Below, piece after piece: positions 53,716 through 62,820 of a stretch of 64,000 bases of DNA (position 1 is its first letter; every line of letters begins with the position of its first letter). Where the stretch lies: positions 2,372,001 through 2,436,000 of the forward strand of contig NZ_CP060720.1 in NCBI RefSeq assembly GCF_014397115.1. Reading direction: 5' to 3'. A model generated the notes under the pieces. That model worked only from the letters and a program-made list of their open reading frames with translations, was not told where the DNA came from and did not search any database. The stretch comes from Vagococcus carniphilus (lineage in GTDB: Bacteria; Bacillota; Bacilli; Lactobacillales; Vagococcaceae). A program made the position numbers and the translations under genes.

Positions 53716-54681
53716 CTATGATTTAGTTAATTCTACATATTTTTGTGCTGAATGAGCAGCGGTAGCTCCGTCTCCAGCAGCTGTGATTACTTGACGTAAT
53801 GTTTTTGGTCGAATATCTCCTGAAGCAAAAACACCTGGAAGAGATGTTGACATATCTTCTTTTGTTTTAATATAGCCCCAGTCGTCTAATTCCAGAACAC
53901 CTTTATAAAGTTCAGTATTTGGAATGTAACCGATAAAGACAAAGATACCAAATGTTCCATCATCTTCATCTGCTAAGATTTCTGTTGTTTCGCCTGTTTC
54001 AGTATTTCTGATAACCATTGATTCAACTAAACCATCTCCACGAATCTCGTCAATCACTGTATTGAAAATATAATCAATTTTCGGATTTTTCTTCGCTTGC
54101 TCAATCGCAATTTCATCTGCTGTTAGATGCGGTAAGTTTTGAAGAATCGTTACTTTTCTGGCAAAGCTCGTAATAAATTCAGCTTCTTCAACCGCTGAGT
54201 TACCACCGCCAACCACGTAAACTTCTAAATCTTCAAAGAAAGCTCCATCACAAGTGGCGCAATAAGAAACACCTTTACCTTGTAAGTCTTTCTCACCTTC
54301 ACAACCGATTGGTCTAGGTTGAGCACCATTGGCACAAATGACAGCATGACTATCATAAACAGTGCCATCTGAACAGATAACACGTTTAATCTTACCTTCT
54401 AACTCAATTGATTTCACATCTTTACTTAAATGGATTTCAGCGCCATATTTAGTCGCTTGATCAGCCATTCGTTTAACTAATGCTGGGCCTGAAGGATCTT
54501 TATCATCTTTTCCTTCAATGGCTCCAGGAAAGTTAGCAATTTCATGAGTTAAAGCTATTTGTCCACCAATTTTAGTTTTTTCTAAAACAACTGTTTTCAA
54601 TCTTGCCCTGGCATTATATAAAGCAGCTGTTAAACCAGAAGGTCCACCGCCGATAATGACTACATCATAAATTTCTGACAT
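53716..54681 (-). CDS. trxB: Thioredoxin reductase of the glycine reductase operon
   Basis: A 321-aa FAD enzyme: IIGGGPSGLTAALYNARA (FAD), active-site SYCATCDGAF (Cys141, Cys144), VVGGGNSAVEEAEF (nucleotide) and FASGDIRPKTLRQVITAAGDGATAA-type C terminus (key: SGDIR, TAAGDG). Electrons pass from NAD(P)H through this enzyme and TrxA to glycine reductase. Confidence 0.95.
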   Translation of the reverse strand: MSEIYDVVIIGGGPSGLTAALYNARARLKTVVLEKTKIGGQIALTHEIANFPGAIEGKDDKDPSGPALVKRMADQATKYGAEIHLSKDVKSIELEGKIKRVICSDGTVYDSHAVICANGAQPRPIGCEGEKDLQGKGVSYCATCDGAFFEDLEVYVVGGGNSAVEEAEFITSFARKVTILQNLPHLTADEIAIEQAKKNPKIDYIFNTVIDEIRGDGLVESMVIRNTETGETTEILADEDDGTFGIFVFIGYIPNTELYKGVLELDDWGYIKTKEDMSTSLPGVFASGDIRPKTLRQVITAAGDGATAAHSAQKYVELTKS

Positions 54682-54713
54682 AACATACTCTCCTTAAGAC
54701 ACTAATCGTCTCT

Positions 54714-56015
54714 TTATTCAAATACTGTTTGTTCTTCTACTGGTGTTTGTAAAGCAACTAAAGCTTTTTTAACTAATTTCATACGTAGTTTTTTCTCTTC
54801 TACTTCATCTAAACTTGGGTTACCAAGAGGATGAGGAATAGCAATCGTTGGAACAATTCTGTTAGCTCCAACTGTTAGAGAAATAGGAACTACAGTACAC
54901 ATATGAACAACTGGAATACCTGTTTTTTCAATCTCTTTAACCATCGTTGCACCGCAACGAGTACAGGTACCTCAGGTGGATGTTAGTATAACAGCATCTA
55001 CACCATCTCTTACCAAATCTTTGGCAATTTCAGCAGCGTATTTTTTAGCGTTTGCTACAGAAGTTCCGTTTCCTACTGTTGTGTAGAAATAAGGATAAAT
55101 TTCGCCAATTTCGCCAGCTTTTTCAAGTTCTCGTAACACATCAACTGGTAAAACTCTATCAGCATCTTGGTTAGCATAGACTGGGTCGTAGCCACCGTGA
55201 GCTGTTTCATAAGTAGCATCAGTTAAATTAGACACACTTGAGATGTCATATTTACCAAATTTAGAAGCACTACTTGATTCAATATGATCAGGGTTTCCTT
55301 TAGGTACAATACCACCTGAAGTAACCAAAGCGATTTTAGCTTTTTTAATGTCTTTAACAGGTTGTCCTGGTTCAACATTATCAAATTCTGGCATTGGGAA
55401 TTCTGTTGTAAATTCTTTACCTGATAATTTGTTAACTAACATATCTACCGCACGATAAGAACCTTGATGTTCTGTTTGATAGTTTTTACGTCCTCTTACA
55501 TAATAGTTATCTTCTGCAGGACTTACTTCTTCTTTGTTTAATAATTTAAGTGCTAATTTAGCAATACCTGGAACTGCTTTTCTCATTGTTGCTGCACTGT
55601 TTCCAACTGGTACAATGTAAGCATCTTTTTTATACATATCAGTTCCTGGATTTTCTTCATAAAGACCAGTTACAGCTGGAATATTTAATTCTTCCATAAC
55701 ACCTTTTGCAACTGCCCCACAAGCCATACCATATCTTCCGGCATTAAATCCTGGTCCTGCAATTACTAAATCTGGTTTATATGAAGCAATCATTTCCATT
55801 ACTTCTTTTAAAGCTGAGTCTAGATTTTCGTTGAAGTAGCTGTCACCACAAATAACAGTTCCTACAATTTCTACATCCTCACCTAAAGCTCCTTTAAATG
55901 CTTGTCCAGGTCCTACGATTTCTGCTTTAGTCATTGGTTTGATATCTGCTTTTTCTTCTCCACCAATTCCTGCGTAGAACTGGTTAATATAATGAACGAC
56001 TCTATATTTAGCCAT
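54714..56015 (-). CDS. grdB: Glycine reductase selenoprotein B, substrate-specific subunit (UGA = selenocysteine)
   Basis: 433 residues with Sec348 at TGA 54972-54974, in ILTSTUGTCTRCGATMV, the known GrdB motif UxxCxxC. ATG at 56015 opens YRVVHYINQFYAGIGGEEKA. Further features are VGPGQAFKGALG and VIAGPGFNAGRYGMACG. Uncorrected callers split it into 347-aa and 76-aa parts. GrdB binds glycine as a Schiff base with the pyruvoyl group of GrdE and forms the Se-carboxymethyl group. Confidence 0.97.
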
Positions 56016-56043
56016 GTTCTTCCTCCTTTATATCAATTGACGA

Positions 56044-56514
56044 TTAATATTTTGAATACTCTTTACGAATACTAGATACTTCTTCAATGATGTCATCCAC
56101 ATCTAAAACCATTTCCATCATACCGATTTGCTCTTCATAAACTGCTTCATCGACATATTCTTTGAATTCTGGTTCTACTACATGGTATACAGCTAAACCT
56201 AGCTGTTGATTGGTTAATGGACCTGCGTATGTTGGATCTCCGTTAGTGACTGTTTCGGCAGCTAATCCTCCTGCTTCACCTTCTGCTGCTCCGATTAATA
56301 CAACTACATTTTCTGCACCGTATTTATCTGCTGCATCTTTCACTCGACGTTGATTCTCTAAGTCCATTGCACCTGCTGCCGTTCAGACAAAACATTCAGT
56401 TGAAGAAAATATTACTTCAGCTGAGGTGCCTTCTAGACATGTTTCTATTGCTAAGCCTGGAATACCATCACGGTCTCCAATGACTACGATTTTTTTGTTA
56501 TCTAACAATGTCAT
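56044..56514 (-). CDS. grdA: Glycine reductase selenoprotein A, copy 2 (UGA = selenocysteine)
   Basis: 156 residues including Sec44 at TGA 56383-56385. The sequence differs from the copy at 52873-53343 by only a handful of silent base changes across 471 bases, mainly in the last third and near the N terminus, and the protein is the same. It lies between grdE and grdB, its usual place in the operon. Either copy could supply GrdA. Confidence 0.97.
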
Positions 56515-56549
56515 GTCATTGCCTCCTTCATCTTAAGTTTTTTATTTTT

Positions 56550-57836
56550 TTAGTATCCTTTTGCTGATGTCTTATTAAAGCCGATTTCATTTGTAGCACC
56601 TGTGATAGCTTGAAGTTCAACTTCAATACTACCATCTTCACGTAAACTACCATCAAATCCTCCAGCTATAACATCAACATAATCTAATTGACCAATTAAT
56701 TTATCCATTGGTGGAAGAACAATAATTTCATTCGCATTTCCCCCTGTAACAACAGCATCTGCCAATGGATCAGCATCTGCTAATGATTGACTTGCGCCAT
56801 CACGACCAGCGTACTCATCTGTTACAATAACTGTTTTAATATCTTTTTCTTCAATTTTTTTACAGTTCATAATTAAGTCAGTATCAGGGTTACCAAAACC
56901 TTCTTGAGTAATAATAACGCCATCTAAACCTAAGTATTCAGATAATTTAGCTGAAAAATCACTTGATCTAACTTTATCTGCTAGATAAACTGTTTCATTT
57001 GTAATAATAACGCCCATAAAGTTAATATCTTTACCGTGACGTGCGTATAAATCATGAATAACAGGGTTATTTAAATGATGATAAGTTGTGTTTTTATCAC
57101 ATGCTGATACACAGTTACCACTTAAAACTGCTCCATCCATTACTTCTGTTGGATAAAGGATTGTTGGAATAATATGTTTTGCATCTGCACCATATACATA
57201 AGTATCATGAAGCAATCCTTGTGTTTGTAACATATAAACATATCCTACTTTTGGTAAATCTGGATATTGTTCAATTTGTTTTAATAATGGAAGTGTTTCG
57301 TAAGTTGTCACTTCATCTGGTTCAACTGTTTCTCCCAGTTTTCCTAAATAGCTTGCTACTTTAAGGCCGGCAAATCGTGCTGCCTCTTCGTAAATATGTG
57401 GATCTAATCCTTCTGTTGGTTCAATGACTAAACAAATATTATTTAATTTTGAAAATGGTGTTTGTTCTGCTCCAGGACCAGACATATCGATAATACCTTC
57501 TTGGAATCCAACGATTTTACCAACCGTCATAACAGAACAGCCTTTTAAAACATGGGTTCTGCCTTCTCCAACAATGCCCATTTTTCCAATAACGCCTGGA
57601 AAAATTTCAGCTTTTGAATCAATCTTACATCTTGGTTCAATGACATCTTTAACTGGTGTAATTCTTGTTTTATCTCCTGGTTCTGCTATTTCAATCGTAC
57701 AATTTCCAATACGATCATCTTCTAAAACCATATCAATAATCGCTTGTTCATTAATATAAAGCGTATGGTTTTCTATTTTTTCTTCATTACCTTTTATTAC
57801 TTTATCAATCTTGATGTTTCCCAGTTCTAACTTCAT
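56550..57836 (-). CDS. grdE: Glycine reductase protein B pro-protein GrdE (pyruvoyl precursor)
   Basis: A 428-aa pro-protein that is cleaved to two chains, with a pyruvoyl group formed from Cys. Asn241-Cys242 in LSGNCVSACDKNTT is the expected site and agrees with Cys242 reported for the Clostridium sticklandii protein. It contains no selenocysteine. ATG at 57836 follows AGAGGTGAG. The 100-base gap to grdX is without features that I can read, except a small GCCAT-GATT-ATGGC stem. Confidence 0.96.
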   Translation of the reverse strand: MKLELGNIKIDKVIKGNEEKIENHTLYINEQAIIDMVLEDDRIGNCTIEIAEPGDKTRITPVKDVIEPRCKIDSKAEIFPGVIGKMGIVGEGRTHVLKGCSVMTVGKIVGFQEGIIDMSGPGAEQTPFSKLNNICLVIEPTEGLDPHIYEEAARFAGLKVASYLGKLGETVEPDEVTTYETLPLLKQIEQYPDLPKVGYVYMLQTQGLLHDTYVYGADAKHIIPTILYPTEVMDGAVLSGNCVSACDKNTTYHHLNNPVIHDLYARHGKDINFMGVIITNETVYLADKVRSSDFSAKLSEYLGLDGVIITQEGFGNPDTDLIMNCKKIEEKDIKTVIVTDEYAGRDGASQSLADADPLADAVVTGGNANEIIVLPPMDKLIGQLDYVDVIAGGFDGSLREDGSIEVELQAITGATNEIGFNKTSAKGY

Positions 57837-57936
57837 TCTCTCACCTCTATAGTATTTATTTGTTTCAAACAGCTATTTAGAAATGACACACCCTTTCACT
57901 TTTTATTTTCAGCCATAATCATGGCGGATAAACTAA

Positions 57937-58317
57937 TTAAGAAACATGCATGCGTACTAAAGTGTCTTTTATTAAATAGTAATCAACAAAAGCAAAATCT
58001 TCTAATACGCGTTCAGTCCAGTTTGGACGCATTTTATTTTTCATAAACTTTTGATAAACCTCTAGGGCCTGATCAATATAGTCCAAACTTTCGATATCAA
58101 TTGCCTCACTCTTTTTGGTAGAGAGTACAATAGATTTATAGTACGTTTCATTTGGTTTAATACTTCCACTTAATGGATGTGTTAGAAGAACCATTTTTTC
58201 TTCAATGATTAATCTTTTAACCACTTCTAAAACTTCTCCGTACTCAATTTCTTCATACTGTACTGGAATACCTTCCACTTTTTCTCTTACCTTCGGATTA
58301 TTGGTTATTAGTAACAT
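57937..58317 (-). CDS. grdX: GrdX family protein
   Basis: A 126-aa protein (MLLITNNPKVREKVEG) of the GrdX family, commonly found upstream of grd genes; function unknown. Three ATG/TTG codons are near the start. GGAGG lies eight bases from ATG 58315-58317, which I use; ATG 58323 is only two bases from it. The VLLTHPLSGSIKPNETYY segment is a recognisable family core. It follows the candidate Sec-encoding short frame by about 40 bases. Confidence 0.88.
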   Translation of the reverse strand: MLLITNNPKVREKVEGIPVQYEEIEYGEVLEVVKRLIIEEKMVLLTHPLSGSIKPNETYYKSIVLSTKKSEAIDIESLDYIDQALEVYQKFMKNKMRPNWTERVLEDFAFVDYYLIKDTLVRMHVS

Positions 58318-58358
58318 AGACATTTCCTCCAAAAAAATAGTCAGACAAACAAACCAAC

Positions 58359-58493
58359 TTATTGAGCATACTTATCCAGTAAAAATGCACAACAAGCCAC
58401 CCTGTTTCTCTGACTGTTTTGATTATTAAATTGTTCCATTGAACAACCTTGTTCTTTTTCTAATTTGTGTCATGTAAAACGAATCATCATCAT
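58359..58493 (-). CDS. Candidate 44-residue selenoprotein (in-frame UGA) at the head of the grd operon
   Basis: Minus-strand frame beginning ATG ATG ATG (first at 58491-58493), MMMIRFTUHKLEKEQGC, then an Asn/Gln-rich part and VACCAFLLDKYAQ, ending TAA at 58359-58361. TGA is codon 8 (58470-58472). AAAGGGTGAG precedes the start. From 20 bases after TGA, GAACA-AGGT-TGTTC forms a hairpin with G at loop position 2, which fits the usual rule for bacterial SECIS (loop 16-37 bases from UGA). Without Sec it would be a 7-residue peptide plus a separate 26-residue frame from the ATG at 58437-58439. Function unknown. Confidence 0.5.
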
Positions 58494-58534
58494 TCTCACC
58501 CTTTCTTTTGTAAGCGTTATCTGTTTATAAGTTC

Positions 58535-58562
58535 ATAATATCACAATTAGATTTAATAACAA
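58535..58562 (-). promoter_or_regulatory. Probable promoter of the glycine reductase operon
   Basis: Minus strand: TTGTTA (58557-58562), 16 bases, TATTAT (58535-58540), about 40 bases before the candidate selenoprotein start. No glycine riboswitch is recognisable in the leader. The rest of the gap to 58764 is AT-rich and otherwise shows only the hydrolase terminator. Confidence 0.55.
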
Positions 58563-58671
58563 TATTTATTAAAAATCTCTTTCCATTTTCTTAAACAAAA
58601 AACATAATATGGTTCTATTTATTAATTTCACAAAAGAAATTATACATATTATCCACTTTTAAACTAATCAA

Positions 58672-58712
58672 AAAGAAGAGTAACACCTGTGTTGACAAGG
58701 TTACTCTTCTTT
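58672..58712. terminator. Terminator after the alpha/beta hydrolase gene
   Basis: AAGAAGAGTAAC pairs with GTTACTCTTCTT over 12 positions. On the minus strand, in the direction of the hydrolase gene, it is followed by a U-rich stretch. Confidence 0.88.
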
Positions 58713-58764
58713 AAAATTATGATAGTATTCAACTAATTAAGTATTTATTAATATGAAACTTATT

Positions 58765-59700
58765 TTAATCATTTAAAAATTGTTTCATCTCAGATACTAT
58801 TTTTTTAGACTGAGTTCTGTGTAAATAGTGTCCTCCTTCTAATTCAAAAGAAGCACCTTTATTGGCATTTTTTACTTGTTTTAAATGAAGATCTCTCCAC
58901 GTTGGAACAGTCTCAGCGTTTCCATGATCAATGAATAATAGTAAAGGAAGTGATTTAGGAAAAGTCATAGTTTTTACTTTTTCAAAACTATTATCTAATT
59001 CGATGCCTTCACTTCTCATGGATTGATTTCCTGTATTTTTAAGATTAAGCATTCGATATTGTTCGTTCTCTTCTTTTGTTAAATGAGGATACTCAAATAA
59101 TTCTGGTCTCATTTTTGTAAATAATCTTAAGACTCCACTGTAACGTAAAAAATCGATTGTCTTAGTTGGATTGCCTGGCCAAGGTTGATTAGGAACACTC
59201 GTATCTATCCCCACAAATGCTTTGACTTCATTGGGATAAGTATTAACATAATTCATTCCATAAATACCTGAGATTGAGTGTCCCATTAGAATAAATGACT
59301 CTATTTTTAATTGCGCCAAGACATAATGAATTTCTTCTGTCACATTTTCTAATGTGCGCTCTCTTTTCGTTTGACTACTTAATCCGTAACCAAATGGTTC
59401 AATCGTTATCACTTGATAATCTGATTTCAACTCATTAATTAATGGTTTAAAATCAATCCCTGGGCTTGGTGTACCGTAACCAGGTAATAGCACAATTGTT
59501 TCTTTTCCTTTACCATCAATCCTAACATTCATTTTTCCATCGTACACATCTATTTTCTGACCATAATCTTTTATCTTTTTAGTTTCTTTTGACAAAGCTA
59601 TTTGATTAACTGTAGCTGTCACAAGTAAGGCAACAACGATAATCCCTACTATAGCTAACACAATTCTAAGAAACCATTTACCTATTTTTTTTATTGTCAT
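58765..59700 (-). CDS. Membrane-anchored alpha/beta hydrolase
   Basis: A 311-aa protein with one N-terminal membrane segment (about residues 10-33) and an alpha/beta hydrolase fold outside. Ser nucleophile in LMGHSISGIYGM, the oxyanion segment LLPGYGTPSPG, a late Asp in FIDHG and His in EGGHYLHRTQ complete a plausible triad. Substrate unknown. ATG at 59700 follows GAGGAG; upstream residues are not needed. Confidence 0.85.
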   Translation of the reverse strand: MTIKKIGKWFLRIVLAIVGIIVVALLVTATVNQIALSKETKKIKDYGQKIDVYDGKMNVRIDGKGKETIVLLPGYGTPSPGIDFKPLINELKSDYQVITIEPFGYGLSSQTKRERTLENVTEEIHYVLAQLKIESFILMGHSISGIYGMNYVNTYPNEVKAFVGIDTSVPNQPWPGNPTKTIDFLRYSGVLRLFTKMRPELFEYPHLTKEENEQYRMLNLKNTGNQSMRSEGIELDNSFEKVKTMTFPKSLPLLLFIDHGNAETVPTWRDLHLKQVKNANKGASFELEGGHYLHRTQSKKIVSEMKQFLND

Positions 59701-59821
59701 TTTTTCTCCTCTTCCACCCAAAACATTCTTTGGTATGTTTCACAATACTGAAAATTTGAAAAAAAGTCAACAAAAAAAGTTTGAAAGACAATATTTCTAT
59801 TATCTCTCAAACTTTTACTTA

Positions 59822-60508
59822 TTAATCTACAGTCAGCGTTTCTCCTACTGCCATCACTTGCCCAATGCCTTCAGGTAATAACGCCACAAACTCATTTGGG
59901 TTTTGTTTTATTACCGGAAACGTATTGTAATGAATTGGGACAACTTTTTTTGCTTGGATAGTTCGACTTGCTTTGGCTGCATCTTTTAATCCCATTGTAA
60001 AATTATCACCAATTGGTAAAAAGGCCACTTCTATCTCGAAATCCTCACTTAAAAGTGCCATATCACTAAAATAAGCTGTATCTCCTGCATGATAAATTGT
60101 CTTGCCTTCAATCTCTAAAACAAAACCAGCAGGCTCACCCATATAAAGCATCTCTTTACCTAATTCATAACCAGAACTATGTTGAGAAAAAACCATTTTT
60201 ACTCGTCCAAATGGAAATTCAAAGGAGCCTCCAATGTTCATTGCGTGAGTTTTTTCAACACCATTTTTAGTTGCTAAATGAACTATTTCTGGTATTGCAA
60301 TGATAGTTGCGTCATTTTTTTTAGCAATTGAAATCATGTCACCTATATGATCATTGTGCCCATGAGTAATCAATAAATAATCTGCTTTCACATCTCTAGC
60401 TTTCAAATCCGTTAATGAATTACCTGTAATAAAAGGGTCAAATAAAAGTCGAGTGCCATCATTTGTTATGACTGAAATAACCGAATGTCCATGATAAGTA
60501 ATCTCCAT
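59822..60508 (-). CDS. UPF0173 metal-dependent hydrolase (beta-lactamase fold)
   Basis: A 228-aa protein: TYHGHSVISV, LLITHGHNDHIGDM (metal-binding HxHxDH), IYHAGDTAYFSDM and VVPIHYNTFPVIKQ. This matches the YtkL-type family of uncharacterised metal hydrolases. ATG at 60508 follows GGAGG. The gene lies just after truA. Function in the cell is not known. Confidence 0.93.
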   Translation of the reverse strand: MEITYHGHSVISVITNDGTRLLFDPFITGNSLTDLKARDVKADYLLITHGHNDHIGDMISIAKKNDATIIAIPEIVHLATKNGVEKTHAMNIGGSFEFPFGRVKMVFSQHSSGYELGKEMLYMGEPAGFVLEIEGKTIYHAGDTAYFSDMALLSEDFEIEVAFLPIGDNFTMGLKDAAKASRTIQAKKVVPIHYNTFPVIKQNPNEFVALLPEGIGQVMAVGETLTVD

Positions 60509-60533
60509 TGCTAAAACCTCCACTTTCTATGAA

Positions 60534-61271
60534 TTAATAAGTTACGCTATCTAAGAATAAAGCTTGAGCTGGAACTGTTTTACCAGCATCTCTTCTTACT
60601 TTTTGTTCAAAAATATCATCAATAACGGATACTTCTAATGTTCCATCACCAATTTCTAACAAGGTTCCCATAATAATACGAACCATATTATATAAGAAGC
60701 CGTTTCCAACAAATGTAAAATGCAACATCCCATTTTCTTCTTCAACCGTTATACTATCAATAGTTCTTGTTGTTGATTTCTTAGATTTTTTAAGTGAAGA
60801 GAAACCTAAAAAGTCATGAGTTCCTACTAATTTTTCACACGCTTCATTCAAGCGGTCTAAATCCAATTTTTCCACATAATGATAGCTATGATGATGATCA
60901 AATACAGAAGGTACACGATGATTCCAAACATAGTAGCTATATTGTTTTTCTTTTGCATTATATCTTGCATGGAATCTTTCCGGTACTTCCTCAATTTCCT
61001 TAATCACAATATCTTTAGGAAGATAGTAATTTAAATAGTCTTGCATTTCTAATAATGACATAGTTGATTCTGTTTTAAAGTTTGCTACTTGCCCTCTACT
61101 ATGAGCACCTGCATCTGTTCGACCAGAACCAATAATCTCTACTTTTTCTTCCGTCATTTTTTCAATAGTCGTTTCAATTTTTCCTTGGATCGTTTTATCT
61201 GAATCACCAAGTCTTTGCCATCCTGAATAGCGGCGACCATCGTATTCAACCGTTAATTTAATATTTCTCAT
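60534..61271 (-). CDS. truA: tRNA pseudouridine(38-40) synthase TruA
   Basis: Isomerises uridines 38-40 in the tRNA anticodon arm. The 245-aa product has LTVEYDGRRYSGWQRLGDS, catalytic Asp53 in GSGRTDAGAHSRGQVA, RFHARYNAKEKQYSYYVW and FVGNGFLYNMVRIIMGTL. In many Firmicutes ecfA/ecfT genes precede truA; they do not here. ATG follows AGGGGA. Confidence 0.97.
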   Translation of the reverse strand: MRNIKLTVEYDGRRYSGWQRLGDSDKTIQGKIETTIEKMTEEKVEIIGSGRTDAGAHSRGQVANFKTESTMSLLEMQDYLNYYLPKDIVIKEIEEVPERFHARYNAKEKQYSYYVWNHRVPSVFDHHHSYHYVEKLDLDRLNEACEKLVGTHDFLGFSSLKKSKKSTTRTIDSITVEEENGMLHFTFVGNGFLYNMVRIIMGTLLEIGDGTLEVSVIDDIFEQKVRRDAGKTVPAQALFLDSVTY

Positions 61272-61377
61272 GTCTTTATATTCCCCTTTAGTTTTAAGTC
61301 CAGCATCCTAATCAATACCTTGTTAACTCATTGTAACAAAAAATGAGTCAAAAGGATTGTCTAAATTAATTGAGACC

Positions 61378-61492
61378 ATTCAATTAGGAAAAATTTGTTG
61401 GATGCCTTCTTCAAAAGTGATTTTCTTTTTTAGAATCCATTGTTGCTTTTATCTTGCCTTAGCTAATGAATCTGTGTAATATTTGGCTACGC
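61378..61492. repeat. Degenerate repeat, left copy (with 63601-63713)
   Basis: About 115 bases that resemble 63601-63713 in the same orientation. Shared parts include AATTAGGAAAAA, TTGTTG, CTTCTTCAAAA, TTTTCTTTTTTAGAA and TGTAATATTT. On the minus strand both read FEEGIQQIF near the same point before a stop, so they look like remnants of one gene family end. No intact gene is present in either. Confidence 0.6.
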
Positions 61493-61688
61493 ATCTTTAA
61501 AATATCTAATGTTTCCTGAAAAATTATTTTCATTTCTTCCTTATATTGCTAGTAATGTAAAAGACTCGTCTAATGTTAGTTAGTCGAGTTAAATAGTTGA
61601 TTAGCATGAAAATTATTATTCTTATTTAGTTTATATCCTTTGAAGAAGATATATTAGTATTATAATTTACTAATAGGGAGGTGTTCTT

Positions 61689-61856
61689 GTGGATAAAAAA
61701 GATTGGTTAAATTCAGGATTTTATTTAGCACTTATTTTGATAATTAGTTTTTGTATGAACCTCACGTCAAATTTATTATATCAATTTGGGATAGCTCTTA
61801 TTGGAGCAGTAATCGGAAACCAAGTTCACAAAGCATTTATAAAACCAAAACTTTAG
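61689..61856 (+). CDS. Small membrane protein, 55 aa
   Basis: GTG at 61689 follows GGGAGGTG, and the frame runs 55 codons to TAG. The protein has one charged N terminus (VDKKDWLN), two hydrophobic stretches separated by a short turn (about residues 11-24 and 31-43), and a basic tail (HKAFIKPKL). It resembles the frameshifted small protein at 62960-63174 in style. Function unknown; not listed by most ORF finders because of size. A terminator follows. Confidence 0.6.
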   Translation: MDKKDWLNSGFYLALILIISFCMNLTSNLLYQFGIALIGAVIGNQVHKAFIKPKL

Positions 61857-61866
61857 TTAGTCCCTA

Positions 61867-61902
61867 AGAGAAAAGCCTTCAGATATTATTCTGAGGGCTT
61901 AA
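61867..61902. terminator. Terminator between the small membrane gene and the YbaK gene
   Basis: AAGCCTTCAGA and TCTGAGGGCTT form an 11-pair stem (one G-U pair) around TATTAT. On the minus strand it is followed by a U-rich stretch, so it mainly serves the deacylase gene; it lies between convergent genes. Confidence 0.8.
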
Positions 61903-62375
61903 AAATCAATATAATTAACTTCGTTTTCACAATTTTTAATAACGTCTATCAAATCATATGTTTCTAAAAACACAGTACTAGTATTTACGTTAGGATGAAC
62001 ACCAATGATACTATTCCTAAAATATGAATCAATGAACACCTGGACATTACTATCTTTATTATTTATAACTCCTAAAGGGGTTACAGCTCCTTTTTCTAGC
62101 GATAAAAACTTATTTAAATCATTCTCAGAGCAAAAACTTAATGCTCTTGAAGTGATTAATTCTCTTAATTCTTTTAAATTGATATGTCTATCTTCCTTAA
62201 CAACTATTAAGTAGTAATTTCTTTTTTTATCATCACGAATAAATAAATTTTTCGCAATTTTTTCAGAATTAGGCAGATTTAATGAATTCATTTCTTCAAT
62301 TGTATAGATGGCAGGATGTTTAACCAATTCAAATTTAATACCTAATGCTTTTAACTTGTCTATTACATTATTCAT
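61899..62375 (-). CDS. YbaK-family aminoacyl-tRNA deacylase (ProX/PrdX type)
   Basis: A 158-aa trans-editing domain protein that hydrolyses mis-charged tRNA, probably Ala- or Cys-tRNA(Pro). It has FELVKHPAIYTIEEM, AKNLFIRDDKKRNYYLIVVKED, LEKGAVTPLGVIN with the conserved Lys and GVTP-type motif, and FRNSIIGVHPNVNT. The substrate is not certain. PrdX-type members sit near proline reductase genes in Clostridia; a link to the glycine reductase locus is unproven. ATG follows GGGAGGAG. Confidence 0.85.
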   Translation of the reverse strand: MNNVIDKLKALGIKFELVKHPAIYTIEEMNSLNLPNSEKIAKNLFIRDDKKRNYYLIVVKEDRHINLKELRELITSRALSFCSENDLNKFLSLEKGAVTPLGVINNKDSNVQVFIDSYFRNSIIGVHPNVNTSTVFLETYDLIDVIKNCENEVNYIDF

Positions 62376-62489
62376 ATAAATTCTCCTCCCAAAAAATAAT
62401 TGTGTTAATCAAACATTATAAATAATTGAAATAAAACAAACAAATTTTATCAATAATAGTAGGAATAACTGAGTTAAAAATATGATTCG

Positions 62490-62820
62490 TTTCTCCAAAT
62501 TTCACCTCGACAATTATCAAATCCATTTTCTTAAAAAAACTTCTTTATTTTTTAAGCTTCAGTCAACTGGTGTTCATCGACTAAGCTCCCTATACCTTGT
62601 TGTCGATATTCATCATGTACTATGATATCTCATGTTGTAGCCCTATACCATATATATATCTAAAACCAATTAACCTATTATTTTCATTTCTTAACTACAC
62701 TAGAAGTTACATCGTTCAAAAAGTAATGAATAGTCTGAACCCCTTCTATCCCAACTAATCCTTTATCTTAAACCTGAAACTCCTTCATCAAGGATGATAC
62801 CGTTAATACTAATAGAAACA
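62490..62820 (-). pseudogene. Decayed GNAT acetyltransferase
   Basis: On the minus strand the frame reading IVHDEYRQQGIGSLVDEHQLTEA carries the acetyl-CoA-binding motif of GNAT enzymes, with in-frame stops both before and after. Nearby frames hold matching fragments of the fold (upstream part in one frame, downstream part KKMDLI in another). No intact open frame covers it. The 62376-62959 gap otherwise holds only AT-rich sequence. Confidence 0.6.

Noticed and set aside
54714-54944. Separate 76-aa gene downstream of the 347-aa GrdB part
   Set aside because: It is the in-frame continuation of grdB after the Sec UGA, with the CxxC of the UxxCxxC motif at the joint.
57837-57936. A second short frame with in-frame UGA between grdX and grdE (MIMAENKK-UGA-KGVSFLNSC...)
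   Set aside because: There is no ribosome site before the ATG, its 3' end runs into the grdE ribosome site, and I see no suitable stem-loop after the UGA.
58494-58764. Glycine riboswitch in the leader of the glycine reductase operon
   Set aside because: I looked for the conserved tandem aptamer segments and found none; the leader is too short for one.
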